64,000 bases of DNA, from NCBI RefSeq assembly GCF_018812025.1, contig NC_063044.1, positions 73,106,446-73,170,445 of the forward strand, written 5' to 3'. The position numbers were made by a program, and so were the translations under genes. The stretch comes from Megalobrama amblycephala. Taxonomy: Eukaryota; Chordata; Actinopteri; Cypriniformes; Xenocyprididae. The notes below the pieces were generated by a model. It made no database searches. It was not told the DNA's origin and saw only the letters and a program-made list of their open reading frames with translations. Of this stretch, positions 22,901-37,900 are shown one piece after another. The stretch's first letter is position 1. Each line of letters begins with the position of its first letter.

Positions 22901-25900
22901 GTTGTCTCTATTTTCTGCGTTTCCATGTTCGTCAACAGGTCATGCATCATGCCAGAAGTTACTCTTTTGGTATAAGTTGATTTGCGTTGTTGTAAGAGCA
23001 TGCACAATATAATATTAAACACTGATGGTAAATATTTGAACACAGATGAAATGAAGAAGTGGCCTGACATATCTTATGAGGACATTTTCAAGTATTTCCT
23101 TTTGTCGCTCAGGGACGTTCGTTTAACATCATTTAGATCAGAGGGTTTCCCACATCCGCGGTCAGCTCTGATCACGTGGATTATGGTCAAAATGCATATT
23201 TTGCTGGTATTTTTTACACTTAAACCAGCTATTATTGCACCTCCTAACTGGGCAAAGGACGCCAGTCTTTCTGTAGTCCAAATTAAAAGTTAGCTAGCTA
23301 GTCAAAACTACACAGTTGTCGCAAAACTACAATCACAATCCTTTGATTAGCAGAAGTGACTTACTGGAAATCTAACACATTATATTTTTTAAAAATGGTG
23401 GCGCCCACTCTTGTGAGAAAAATAAGGTGAATTAAGATTTAAATATGGATATTTTTCTCACAAAAACCAATCGCTTCACTTCAGAATGCCTTCATTAACA
23501 TCATATGGATTACTTTTATGGTGGATGGATGCACTTTTTTGGATTTCAAAATCTTGTCCCCTATTCACTCCCATTATAAAGCTTGGAAAAGCCAGGATAT
23601 TTTTGATATAACTCCTATTGTGTTTGGTTGAAAGAAGAAAGTCATACACACTTAGGATGGCTTGAGGGTGAACAAAAATTAACCACGGTTTTTCTTGTAT
23701 GTTTCTCGTATGTTAACTATATAACCACAACAAAACCATAGTTAAACTGGTTTTTGACCAAAATCTCTTTATGATGGCTCTATTTTATGGTTTTTGAGCA
23801 TAATGATGACTTTGTAGATATTTGATTCATTTTATGGGTATTGTAATGGCCAATTCAACAAAAGTTTATTCTCGTAATTTAACGAGTTTATTCTCAACAT
23901 TTTATCTCAACTTTTTTCTCGAAATTTAATGAGTTTATTCTCAACATTTTATCTCGACTTTTTTCTCGTAATTTAATGAGTTTATTCTCGTAATTTATTG
24001 AGTTTATTCTCGTAATTTAACGAGTTTATTCTCAACATTTTATCTCGAGTTTCTCTTAATTTAACAAGTTTATTCTCAACATTTTATCTCGACTTTTTTC
24101 TCTAAATTTAACGAGTTTATTCTCAACATTTTATCTTGACTTTTTCTCGTAATTTAACGAGTTTATTCTCGTAATTTATTGAGTTTATTCTCGTAATTTA
24201 ATGAGTTTATTCTTGTAATTTAACGAGTTTATTCTCGTAATTTAATGAGTTTATTCTCGTAATTTAACGAGTTTATTCTCAACATTTTATCTTGACTTTT
24301 TCTCGTAATTTAACGAGTTTATTCTCGTAATTTATTGAGTTTATTCTCGTAATTTAACGCGTTTATTCTCGTAATTTAACGAGTTTATTCTCGTAATTTA
24401 ATGAGTTTATTCTCGTAATTTAACGAGTTTATTCTCAACATTTTATCTCGACTTTTTTCTCGAAATTTAACGAGTTTATTCTCAACATTTTATCTCGACT
24501 TTTTTCTCGTAATTTAACGAGTTTATTCTCAACATTTTATCTTGACTTTTTCTCAAAATTTAACGATTTTTTTCTCGTAATTTAACAAGTTTATTCTCGT
24601 AATTTAACGAGTTTATTCTCAATATTTTATCTCGAGTTTCTCGTAATTTAACAAGTTTATTCTCAACATTTTATCTCGACTTTTTCTCGAAATGTAATGA
24701 GTTTATTCTCAACATTTTATCTCAACTTTTTCTCGTAATTTAACGAGTTTATTCTCAACATTTTATCTCGACTTTTTTCTCGTAATTTAATGAGTTTATT
24801 CTCGTAATTTAATGAGTTTATTCTCGTAATTTAACGAGTTTATTCTCAACATTTTATCTCGACTTTTTTCTCGTAATTTAATGAGTTTATTCTCGTAATT
24901 TATTGAGTTTATTCTCGTAATTTAATGAGTTTATTCTCGTAATTTAACGAGTTTATTCTCAACATTTTATCTCGACTTTTTTCTCGTAATTTAATGAGTT
25001 TATTCTCAACATTTTATCTTGACTTTTTCTCGTAATTTAACGAGTTTATTCTCGTAATTTATTGAGTTTATTCTCGTAATTTAACGAGTTTATTCTTGTA
25101 ATTTAATGAGTTTATTCTCGTAATTTAACGAGTTTATTCTCAACATTTTATCTCGACTTTTTTCTTGTAATTTAATGAGTTTATTCTCAACATTTTATCT
25201 TGACTTTTTCTCGAAATTTAACGACTTTTTTCTCGTAATTTAACGAGTTTATTCTCGTAATTTAATGAGTTTATTCTCGTAATTTAACGAGTTTATTCTC
25301 AACATTTTATCTCGACTTTTTTCTCGTAATTTAATGAGTTTATTCTCAACATTTTATCTTGACTTTTTCTCGTAATTTAACGAGTTTATTCTCGTAATTT
25401 ATTGAGTTTATTCTCGTAATTTAACGAGTTTATTCTCGTAATTTAATGAGTTTATTCTCGTAATTTAACGAGTTTATTCTCAACATTTTATCTCGACTTT
25501 TTCTTGTAATTTAATGAGTTTATTCTCAACATTTTATCTTGACTTTTTCTCGAAATTTAACGACTTTTTTCTCGTAATTTAACAAGTTTATTCTCATAAT
25601 TTAACGAGTTTATTCTCAACATTTTATCTAAACTTTTTTCTCGTAATTTAACGAGTTTATTCTCAACATTTTATCTTGACTTTCTCTCAAAATTTAACGA
25701 TTTTTCTCGTAATTTAACAAGTTTATTCTCGTAATTTAACGAGTTTATTCTCAATATTTTATCTCGAGTTTCTCGTAATTTAACAAGTTTATTCTCAACA
25801 TTTTATCTCGACTTTTTTCTCGTAATTTAACGAGTTTATTCTCAACATTTTATCTTGACTTTCTCTCAAAATTTAACGATTTTTTCTCGTAATTTAACAA

Positions 25901-28900
25901 GTTTATTCTCGTAATTTAACGAGTTTATTCTCAATATTTTATCTCGAGTTTCTCGTAATTTAACAAGTTTATTCTCAACATTTTATCTCGACTTTTTCTC
26001 GAAATGTAATGAGTTTATTCTCAACATTTTATCTCAACTTTTTCTCGTAATTTAACGAGTTTATTCTCAACATTTTATCTCGACTTTTTCTCGTAATTTA
26101 ATGAGTTTATTCTCGTAATTTAATGAGTTTATTCTCGTAATTTAACGAGTTTATTCTCAACATTTTATCTCGACTTTTTTCTCGTAATTTAATGAGTTTA
26201 TTCTCGTAATTTATTGAGTTTATTCTCGTAATTTAACGAGTTTATTCTCGTAATTTAACGAGTTTATTCTCGTAATTTAATGAGTTTATTCTCGTAATTT
26301 AACAAGTTTATTCTCAACATTTTATCTCGACTTTTTTCTCGTAATTTAATGAGTTTATTCTCAACATTTTATCTTGACTTTTTCTCGTAATTTAACGAGT
26401 TTATTCTCGTAATTTATTGAGTTTATTCTCGTAATTTAACGAGTTTATTCTCGTAATTTAACGAGTTTATTCTCGTAATTTAATGAGTTTATTCTCGTAA
26501 TTTAACGAGTTTATTCTCAACATTTTATCTCGACTTTTTTCTCGTAATTTAATGAGTTTATTCTCAACATTTTATCTTGACTTTTTTCTCGTAATTTAAT
26601 GAGTTTATTCTCGTAATTTATTGAGTTTATTCTCGTAATTTAACGAGTTTATTCTCGTAATTTAACGAGTTTATTCTCGTAATTTAATGAGTTTATTCTC
26701 GTAATTTAACGAGTTTATTCTCAACATTTTATCTCGACTTTTTCTCGTAATTTAATGAGTTTATTCTCAACATTTTATCTTGACTTTTTCTCGTAATTTA
26801 ACGAGTTTATTCTCGTAATTTATTGAGTTTATTCTCGTAATTTAACGAGTTTATTCTCGTAATTTAATGAGTTTATTCTCGTAATTTAACGAGTTTATTC
26901 TCAACATTTTATCTCGACTTTTTTCTTGTAATTTAATGAGTTTATTCTCAACATTTTATCTTGACTTTTTCTCGAAATTTAACGACTTTTTTCTCGTAAT
27001 TTAACAAGTTTATTCTCATAATTTAACGAGTTTATTCTCAACATTTTATCTCGACTTTTTTCTCGTAATTTAATGAGTTTATTCTCAACATTTTATCTTG
27101 ACTTTTTCTCGTAATTTAACGAGTTTATTCTCGTAATTTATTGAGTTTATTCTCGTAATTTAACGAGTTTATTCTCGTAATTTAATGAGTTTATTCTCGT
27201 AATTTAACGAGTTTATTCTCAACATTTATCTCGACTTTTTTCTTGTAATTTAATGAGTTTATTCTCAACATTTTATCTTGACTTTTTCTCGAAATTTAAC
27301 GACTTTTTTCTCGTAATTTAACGAGTTTATTCTCGTAATTTATTGAGTTTATTCTCGTAATTTAACGAGTTTATTCTCGTAATTTAATGAGTTTATTCTC
27401 GTAATTTAACGAGTTTATTCTCAACATTTTATCTCGACTTTTTTCTTGTAATTTAATGAGTTTATTCTCAACATTTTATCTTGACTTTTTCTCGAAATTT
27501 AACGACTTCTTTCTCGTAATTTAACGAGTTTATTCTCGTAATTTATTGAGTTTATTCTCGTAATTTAACGAGTTTATTCTCGTAATTTAATGAGTTTATC
27601 TCGTAATTTAACGAGTTTATTCTCAACATTTTATCTCGACTTTTTCTTGTAATTTAATGAGTTTATTCTCAACATTTTATCTTGACTTTTCTCGAAATTT
27701 AACGACTTTTTTCTCGTAATTTAACGAGTTTATTCTCGTAATTTATTGAGTTTATTCTCGTAATTTAACGAGTTTATTCTCGTAATTTAATGAGTTTATT
27801 CTCGTAATTTAACGAGTTTATTCTCAACATTTTATCTCGACTTTTTTCTTGTAATTTAATGAGTTTATTCTCAACATTTTATCTTGACTTTTTCTCGAAA
27901 TTTAACGACTTTTTCTCGTAATTTAACAAGTTTATTCTCATAATTTAACGAGTTTATTCTCAACATTTTATCTCAACTTTTTCTCGTAATTTAACGAGTT
28001 TATTCTCAACATTTTATCTTGACTTTTCTCAAAATTTAAAGATTTTTTCTCGTAATTTAACAAGTTTATTCTCGTAATTTAACGAGTTTATTCTCAATAT
28101 TTTATCTCGAGTTTCTCGTAATTTAACAAGTTTATTCTCAACATTTTATCTTGACTTTTTCTCAAAATTTAATGATTTTTTTCTCGTAATTTAACAAGTT
28201 TATTCTCGTAATTTAACGAGTTTATTCTCAATATTTTATCTCGAGTTTCTCGTAATTTAACAAGTTTATTCTCAACATTTTATCTCGACTTTTTCTCGAA
28301 ATGTAATGAGTTTATTCTCAACATTTTATCTCAACTTTTTCTCGTAATTTAACGAGTTTATTCAACATTTTATCTCGACTTTTTTCTCGTAATTTAATGA
28401 GTTTATTCTCGTAATTTAATGAGTTTATTCTCGTAATTTAACGAGTTTATTCTCAACATTTTATCTCGACTTTTTTCTCGTAATTTAATGAGTTTATTCT
28501 CGTAATTTATTGAGTTTATTCTCGTAATTTAACGAGTTTATTCTCGTAATTTAACGAGTTTATTCTCGTAATTTAATGAGTTTATTCTCGTAATTTAACG
28601 AGTTTATTCTCAACATTTTATCTCGACTTTTTTCTCGTAATTTAATGAGTTTATTCTCGTAATTTAACGAGTTTATTCTCAACATTTTATCTCGACTTTT
28701 TTCTTGTAATTTAATGAGTTTATTCTCAACATTTTATCTTGACTTTTTCTCGAAATTTAACGACTTTTTTCTCGTAATTTAACAAGTTTATTCTCATAAT
28801 TTAACGAGTTTATTCTCAACATTTTATCTCGACTTTTTTCTCGTAATTTAACGAGTTTATTCTCAACATTTTATCTTGACTTTTTCTCAAAATTTAACGA

Positions 28901-31900
28901 TTTTTTTCTCGTAATTTAACAAGTTTATTCTCGTAATTTAACGAGTTTATTCTCAATATTTTATCTCGAGTTTCTCGTAATTTAACAAGTTTATTCTCAA
29001 CATTTTATCTCGACTTTTTCTCGAAATTTAATGAGTTTATTCTCAACATTTTATCTCAACTTTTTCTCGTAATTTAACGAGTTTATTCTCAACATTTTAT
29101 CTCGACTTTTTTCTCGTAATTTAATGAGTTTATTCTCGTAATTTAATGAGTTTATTCTCGTAATTTAACGAGTTTATTCTCAACATTTTATCTCGACTTT
29201 TTTCTCGAAATTTATTCATTTTATGGGTATTGTAATGGCCAATTCAACAAAAAAACAAACGAAACCTATTAAATACAGTAAAATTATTTTACAGACACTT
29301 TGACCTGACCATGTTTTGTTTAAGTGTTTTCTGACAGTTTAACTCTGAAATCTTGTCATATTTTATTACCTTTTTTAAACTATAGTGAATAAACTGTATT
29401 AATGAAAATGTTCAAGGTGTCTGAATAAATTTTGGTTGTATACCAAACAGTATAAACAATCAGATTTGCCTCCAAACCATGACTTCATTTCATAATGACA
29501 CATGCAACAAATCTCAACAAACATGAGATGAAGTGAGTCAAACAGCATGAACAATCAAAAGAAAAGCCTTTTACCTCTAATCACATCCAGCACATCCATT
29601 CTCTCAAAGTCTTCCGGCACGCCTGGTACACGCACCGGCTCACAAAAACGCTGATTCGTTGACGGCGCCTTCATGGAAATTTCAGTATAGTTTTCATGCT
29701 CTGTGCTCATATCCTGCAGGGAGAAATACTGATTTTGTTGAAATATTGGTATGAATTAAACAACAATCGATTGGGTGACTATATGTAAGACACTAAAATT
29801 TGTCATTGTTGTTGTAAACTTGAAATGCTTCATTTTGTGTTGCATGACCTTTTAACCCCAACCGTAAAACTTGTCAAAACACCTGTGCGTTACTCAATGC
29901 AGTTATACCTTTGCTTGAGACATGAGGTAGGCCCAGCAGACTGGGGCATACTCAAACACATCCATGTCCTCAATTATCCTGTCATCGGATCGTTTTGTAT
30001 GGCTGGGTAACAACTCCCGGAAGAGATAGTAAAGTCCTTCTACTAGAGCAATCTGCAAGTATAGGCAAAATAACAAATTAAGACATTATATGCTGTACAT
30101 ATATATTAGTGAAAGCATGGCATTAGATTTCCATTTGAGCAAAAAAAAAGAGCCTAGTCATGATAAATAAGTAGGCCTAACTATTATAGCTATTAATAAA
30201 GGTTATCCGTTTATGAACCATGTATCAGGTTAGTATATTAGAGAGGAGAGTTTGATGTGCTATGAATGCCAGAAGTATGGTGGCTGAGAGAGCTCGATGC
30301 TCTGCAACTGAAGAAAACACACGCAAAGCAAATTAAGAAAACATATTCAGTTTGACAACATGTCAAAAATACACACAACGCAACTAGGGGTGTAACAATA
30401 CATCGATCTAATGTCTAACGATCCGATGCATCGATGCAATGCGTATAAAAATCCATACCTGTGGGCTAATTATAGAGGCACCTTTGTTTTAACACTCTCC
30501 ACATTTTCACACAGTATCAGTCTATGCATTATCGCCAACGCGTGCATTCTCATTTAAACTACCTTTCAGAACTTGTGAAAGACACTCGGGAGAGTTGATG
30601 GAACTGAAAGAATACGGTCAATAATCTGCCGCACAGGAGCGCCGCGCGCTGTGACTCTGTGTTGCTTCAAGCGCATCATTCTGCACACGGGATGCGCGCA
30701 AGTGCTTTGTGCCGCTCTGTATTGGAGCCTTGATAATACATTTGCACAATGAAAGAATATTAAAGGATTAGTTCACTTTCAAAATAAAATTTCCTGATAA
30801 TTTACTCATCCAAGATGTTCATGTCTTTCTTTATTCAGTGGAAAAGAAATGAAGGTTTTTGATGAAAACATTCCAGGATTTTTCTCCATATAGTGGACTT
30901 CAATGGAGCCCGACGGAAGAGGATTAGGGCCAAGCAATAATAAAAAAAAAAATAAAACCATCTCGAGATTAAAGTTGTTAAATTTCGAGAAAAAACTCGT
31001 TACATTTCGAGAAAAAAGTCGAGATAAAATGTTGAGAATAAACTCATTAAAATACGAGAAAAAAAACTCGCTAAATTTCGAGAAAAAAGTCGAGATAAAA
31101 TTAAGAATAAAGTCATTAAATTACGAGAAAAAAGTCGTTAAATTATGAGAAAAATGTCGTTAAATTTCGAGAAAAAAGTCAAGATAAAATGTTGAGAATA
31201 AAGTCATTAAATTAACGAATTTATTCTCATAATTTAACGACTTTTTCTCGTAATTTAATGAGTTTATTCTCATAATTTAATGACTTTATTCTCTTAATTT
31301 AATGACTTTATTCTCTTAATTTAATGACTTTATTCTCAACATTTTATCTCGTCTTTTTTCTTGAAATTGAACGAGTTTGAACTTTATTCTCAACATTTTA
31401 TCTCGACTTTTATCTCGAAATTTAACGAGTTTGTTCTCGTAATTTAATGACTTTATTCTGGTAATTTAATGACTTTATTCTCGTAATTTAATGACTTTAT
31501 TCTCATAATTTAATTACTTTATTCTCAACATTTTATCTCGACTTTTTTCTCGAAATTTAACGAGTTTATTCTCAACATTTTACCTCGACTTTTTTCTCGA
31601 AATTTAACGACTTTTTTCTCGTAATTTAACGAGTTTATTCTCAACATTTTATTTTGACTTTTTTCTCGTAATTTAACAAGTTTTTTCTCGTAATTTAATG
31701 ACTTTATTCTCAACATTTTATCTTGACTTTTATCTCGAAATTTAACGAGTTTGTTCTCGTAATTTAATGACTTTATTCTGGTAATTTAATGACTTTATTC
31801 TGGTAATTTAATGACTTTATTCTCAACATTTTATCTCGACTTTTTTCTCGAAATTTAATGACTTTTTTCTCATAATTTAACGAGTTTATTCTCAACATTT

Positions 31901-34900
31901 TATCTCGACTTTTTTCTCGAAATTTAACGACTTTATTCTCGTAATTTAATGACTTTATTCTCAACATTTTATCTCGACTTTTTTCTCGAAATTTAACGAC
32001 TTTTTTCTCGTAATTTAACGAGTTTATTCTCGTAATTTAACGAGTTTATTCTCAACATTTTATCTCGACTTTTTTCTCGAAATTTAACGAGTTTTTTCTC
32101 GTAATTTAACTAGTTTATTCTCAACATTTTATTTAGACTTTTTTCTCGTAATTTAACGAGTTTATTCTCAACATTTTATCTCGACTTTTATCTCGTAATT
32201 TAACAAGTTTTTTCTCGTAATTTAACGAGTTGTTTCTCGTAATTTAACGAGTTTATTCTCAACATTTTATCTCGACTTTTTTCTCGAAATTTAACGAGTT
32301 TTTTCTCGTAATTTAACTAGTTTATTCTCAACATTTTATTTAGACTTTTTTCTCGTAATTTAACGAGTTTATTCTCAACATTTTACCTCGACTTTTTTCT
32401 CGAAATTTAACGACTTTTTCTCGTAATTTAACGAGTTTATTCTCAACATTTTATTTTGACTTTTTTCTCGTAATTTAACAAGTTTTTTTCTCGTAATTTA
32501 ATGACTTTATTCTCAACATTTTATCTTGACTTTTATCTCGAAATTTAACGAGTTTGTTCTCGTAATTTAATGACTTTATTCTCGTAATTTAATGACTTTA
32601 TTCTGGTAATTTAATGACTTTATTCTCAACATTTTATCTCGACTTTTTTCTCGAAATTTAATGACTTTTTTCTCATAATTTAACGAGTTTATTCTCAACA
32701 TTTTATCTCGACTTTTTCTCGTAATTTAACAAGTTTTATTCTCGTAATTTAACGAGTTGTATTCTCGTAATTTAACGAGTTTATTCTCAACATTTTATCT
32801 CGACTTTTTTCTCGAAATTTAACGAGTTTTTTCTCGTAATTTAACTAGTTTATTCTCAACATTTTATTTAGACTTTTTTCTCGTAATTTAACGAGTTTAT
32901 TCTCAACATTTTATCTCGACTTTTATCTCGTAATTTAACAAGTTTTATTCTCGTAATTTAACTGAGTTTATTCTCAACATTTTATCTCGACTTTTTTCTC
33001 GAAATTTAACGAGTTTTTTCTCGTAATTTAACTAGTTTATTCTCAACATTTTATTTCGACTTTTTTCTCGTAATTTAACGAGTTTATTCTCAACATTTTA
33101 TCTCGACTTTTATCTCGTAATTTAACACGTTTTTTCTCGTAATTTAACTAGTTTATTCTCAACATTTTATTTTAGACTTTTTTCTCGAAATTTAACGAGT
33201 TTTTTCTCGTAATTTAACAACTTTAATCTCGAGATGGTTTTATTTTTTATTATTGCTTGGCCCTAATCCTCTTCCGTAGAGCCCAAACGGTTGAAGGTCA
33301 AAATGTACAGTTTCAGTGCAGCTTCAAAACGTTCTTACACGATCCCAGACGAGGAATAAGAGTCTTATCTAGAGAAACCATCACTCATTTTCTAAAAAGT
33401 TTTTTTTTAAATTATATAAGTTTTAACCATAAATGCTCATCTTGAACGAGCTCTCTTCTTCTTCTTCTCTATTAGAATTCCAGCAGTGTAGACACTGCTA
33501 AGTGTATTACTGCCCTCCACAGGTTAAAGTTTGAACTAATTGTTATATACTTGCACTAGCATATTGTATATGACAATTTGGTTCAAACTTTGACCTGTGG
33601 AGGGCAGTAATGGAGGGCTGGAATTCAAATAGAGAAGAAGAAGAGAGATAGTTCAAGGTGAGCATTTAATGGTTAAAACTAAAAAAAATAAAATATTTGA
33701 AAATGAGTGATGATTTCTCTAGATAAGACCCTTATTCCTCGTCTGGGATCGCTGTAAACTGTAATTTGGACCTTCAACCCATTTGGGCTCCAGTGAAGTC
33801 CACTATATGGAGAAAAATCCTGGAATGTTTTCATCAAAAACCTTCATTTCTTTTCAACTGAAGAAAGAAAGACATGAACATCTTGGATGACATGGGGGTG
33901 AGTAAATTATCAGGAAATCTTAATTTGAAAGTGAACTAATCCTTTAATAGCCTGTCTTGTTTTGTCCTACCTATAATATGTTGTTGCTTCATTAAAAACC
34001 TGTGCTTATACATTTAAAGGAAATGTCTCTGTGTGTGTGTGTGTATATGTATTCCTTGTTTATCAGTTTTTTGACATTACACATTTTAGCACAGAACTAA
34101 AATACTTTCTTGACTGTTGTCATGTCATAAGCTGTCATTAGATTACTGTGTGAATTTTTTATTTGTGGATGTCCCAATCAGGGTTCAGGATGTGAAATTT
34201 TGAAATAAATATTTGTTATATATTTGTAAGGGGTAAATTTTGATTGATGAGCATGGAGATATCTACGTATTGGGTTACTTTTTCTGCAATATACTTGGTG
34301 AAAAACTTAGATATGTTGTGTTTTATGTTTTTCTCTCTCTCCCTGTCTGATGTTTTCAAAGCTAATCTACAAATGTTGTGAGAATCAACTTGGGAATAAC
34401 GAGTCTTTCTGCAGTCAAGGTCAGTCAGGCTGTGAAGAAGCTGAGGGAGTTCGATAAGATGTTTCAAATTAAAAATATTTACCCATGACAGGTGGGAACA
34501 ACTAGTATGAAATGCCCATGACTATTATGGGATGTCGATGTAACCAGAAAATGTACTTATATGATGAAAGGAAGTAGGAGGCCAGAAACCCCAAATTACT
34601 GAAACCTGCTGCAAATACTCACAACACAACCAAATCCAGAAACACACGTGTTGTCAAACTGATGATCTTTTCTTAATTTTTGTATTCGCATGTTTTTTTT
34701 TTTTTCAGTTGCAACATGTAATCATCATCAAAAGACGCTTGACTTCATCCACTCTTTTCAAAATCCTACTGAAATGCTTTGAAATGCAGAGAATTATTTA
34801 TTTTGTTGTGTCAAGCAAACATTTTGAATGTGATAATCGTTTTAATATTGAAAAAACGTAAAGAGATTAATCACTTACGATGACATTCAAGACCGAGAAA

Positions 34901-37900
34901 AAGGCACTGAGGCCCCTGAGGTCTGTTTGTTTCACGGATGGTGTGACATCACTTTGGCAGAACTTATTCATCTCCGGTACTTCACCATGAAGTGAAGACA
35001 AAGAGAACTGTAGCACCGTGTCCTCACGGATTCCCAGATTATACAGTATTTCACTGACATTCCAGTCATAGTCCCTATAAAAGAGAGAAACAATAAGTAT
35101 TGATTAAATTTAGTAAGATTTAACCAAAGAGTATTTCATATTAAACTGAAGGAAATTACTTAAGGTGAAGCACATGTGAAGGTATTCCACTCTCAAGTGA
35201 CAGCCGTCCTCTCAAGTCAGTCAATGTGTCACAGTCCAAGTTCACACGGATGTCATACCTGCCCTGTTTAAGAAAATAGTTATTTGTGTGTGTGTTGTCC
35301 ATACCTCATTCATATACACATGCAATCAGAATTATTCAACCCCACAGAGACTGTAATAATTCACAAATGTAAGTTTTTCTAAAGATCCTGAGATAAAAAA
35401 AATAAATGTGTGGCATATTTAAAGCATTAATGTCGATATATAATGTTATATGATTTTTCATAACATGGCTGTGTGATAATTACTCATCCCCGACTCAACA
35501 TTTCTGCTTTTACGTCACTTACTAGAATGGTAAAGAAAACGTGTTAAATCACAATTAAGCCTTTTAATAAGTCTAACAACACTTAATTTGTTACACATGC
35601 ACACATTTTGCCCATGAATGTGCTGAAGTGGAGTAGAAAATAAGAGCTTTTGTATATGGCTGGCTAGAGTTAATTCTTTTAGTCTTTTTTACCTTTAGCA
35701 TCACATGACAGAAGACAGTGTTTGGGCCTTCGTTTCTTATGCAGTCTTGCTGCTGGGAGTCTGTGGCGGTTCCTCTTAAATTTTCTTTTGGTGTAAATAT
35801 GGCATACAGTTCACTGCCATTGTCAATGTGTCTGTCTTTCAGAGACCCTGTGAGAACGGACAAAAAATGCAAAGACAATTTCAGTTTCTTTAAATGGAGA
35901 AAATCAGAGCTGTCTGAACATCCTGAAGAGAGATATCAATGATTAATCAATGACTTAGATTACTACATAAAGTATACTTTAAAATACATTTGAACTTAAC
36001 TTAAGTATATTCAAATGAACTTGAAGTATTATATTTTGTAGGGTTGGCTCGCCACTTCTGATCAGATCTGATCTTTTTTAATTCCAGGTGCAACTAATAT
36101 ACCACTTCAAAACTACTTGGGACTAAATTGGCCCACTTTTTAGTACACTTTAAGTGTAACAGTAGTAAACTTTGAGTACACAACTAGTTCACCACTAAGT
36201 TTTTTGTTTGTCCTGCAACTGTACTTACAGGAAAAGTGAGAGTTTACTAGTCAAATACTTGTAGCACATTTATGAAAGTACACTCTCAGTAAACTGCTAG
36301 TTTAGTCGTTTTATACTGTAACTAACTATACTTGTAAGTTTTAAATTAAATCTAATAATACAAAAAATATTTCACATTTTATTATTGGCATGTTTTTAAA
36401 GAAATTATCCAAGATATTAGAACAAAGCTGATAGATATAAGCTGGCTAACAGGCTAGTAGTATGGTAAGCTTGTAAAATAAAAAAGATAAATAATTTAAC
36501 AATTTATAGCTTATATGCTTATTAACCAATATAAACAAATTTAGGGCAGTTATGGTCAAATTTACAGATAACATACAGTATATCATAAGAGGAATGAAGA
36601 AACTAGCAATCTCAAATGTAATCATATGCATATGTAAAATCACGTGATGAATATTTTGTTTTGAATCAGTGGTTTAGAGCGCCAAAGTCACATGATTTCA
36701 GCAAACGAGGCTTCATTACGTCATAAATGTTTCAAAATTTCAATAGATCACATGACTTCGGCAGTTTGATACTCGCTCTGAACCACTGATTTGAAACAAG
36801 ATTCATAAAGCTTCCTGAAGCAGTGTTTTGAAATCTCCATCACTAGATAAGTCGTTATTTTAGTTTTTTTTGCCGCACCAAAAATATTCTCGTGGCTTTA
36901 TAATATTAATATTGAACCACTGTACTCACATGAACTGATTTAAATATGTTTTTAGTGCATTAATGGATCTTGAGAGAGGAAATGTCATTGCTCAGGCCTC
37001 ACTGAGCCATCGGATTTCATCAAAAATATCTTAATTTGTGTTCTGAAGATGAGGTCTTACGGGTGTGGAACGACATGAGGGTGAGTAATAAATGACAGAA
37101 TTTTCATTTTTGGGTGAACTAACCCTTTAAGCATTTTTGGTATTAACATTAACGATTCTTTAATTAATTGATTGATTACTGATTTTAATAGAAATTCACT
37201 ATTCATGAAAATTGACATCCACAATTCTAAAATTGTTCATTTAAATCATGTGAATGAAGTATTGAAATAAATCAAATTGGTAAAGTACAGAAAGTTTCTT
37301 ATTTCAGTGCATACAGTGTTACAGCAGCAAATTATTAATATATGAAAGTATCAATAAACACGAACATGTGTTGAAGAATGGGTCATCTGACAAAGGCATT
37401 CCCTCGGCGGTGAACAGACACACGGTCATGTCGTCACCGATGTTCTCGCCAATGCCAATCCTCAGAAGAAGATCCTCCACCGTGTTTTGAAACGGGTCCA
37501 TATCTGTGCAAAAACACACTTTTAGGATATCACACAAAAAGCTCATAATTGTCTCTCAAGTTTCAGGGACTTACCATGTATTTCTTTGCGCCCTTGGCAT
37601 TTTGGAAACGAGTAATAGAGGGAATACGCCTGCAGTGATTTCCTCAGTGGTTCCTCATGGGCAGGAGCTGAACCAATCCTCTGAATCTCCTCTATCATGT
37701 TTCTGAATTCGTTCTTCTGAACTTGATCAAACTCTTGGGAGACACCAAGCAGAGGATGTAATTTAATAATTAAAGGCATATAATAACTTTATTAATAAAA
37801 ACACATAGAAATGCATTTTTCTGCTCATAAATATTACCCATGTTGTCCAAGTCCTCATCAGTTACACCATCAATGAAATCCTGCACATCCTCAATCCCAC

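Larger units (their letters stand above)
30760..33947. mobile_element. Outer foldback/MITE element, split by a satellite-bearing insertion
   Basis: Ends are TTAAAGGATTAGTTCACTTTC and its reverse complement. Matching inner arms (GGTTTTTGATGAAAACATTCC with CATATAGTGGACTTCA, and the mirror near 33785-33850) identify one element. A second palindrome (about 33290-33790) around a central hairpin at 33480-33620 forms its core. TA occurs at both borders. A related fragment lies at 42370-42560. It sits in intron 7 of the E2/U-box gene. Confidence 0.8.

Noticed and set aside
23864..33235. Repetitive frames such as FREKSRDKMLRINSLNYEKK
   Set aside because: They are translations of the 22-bp satellite, present because a few units keep phase. 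Not genes.
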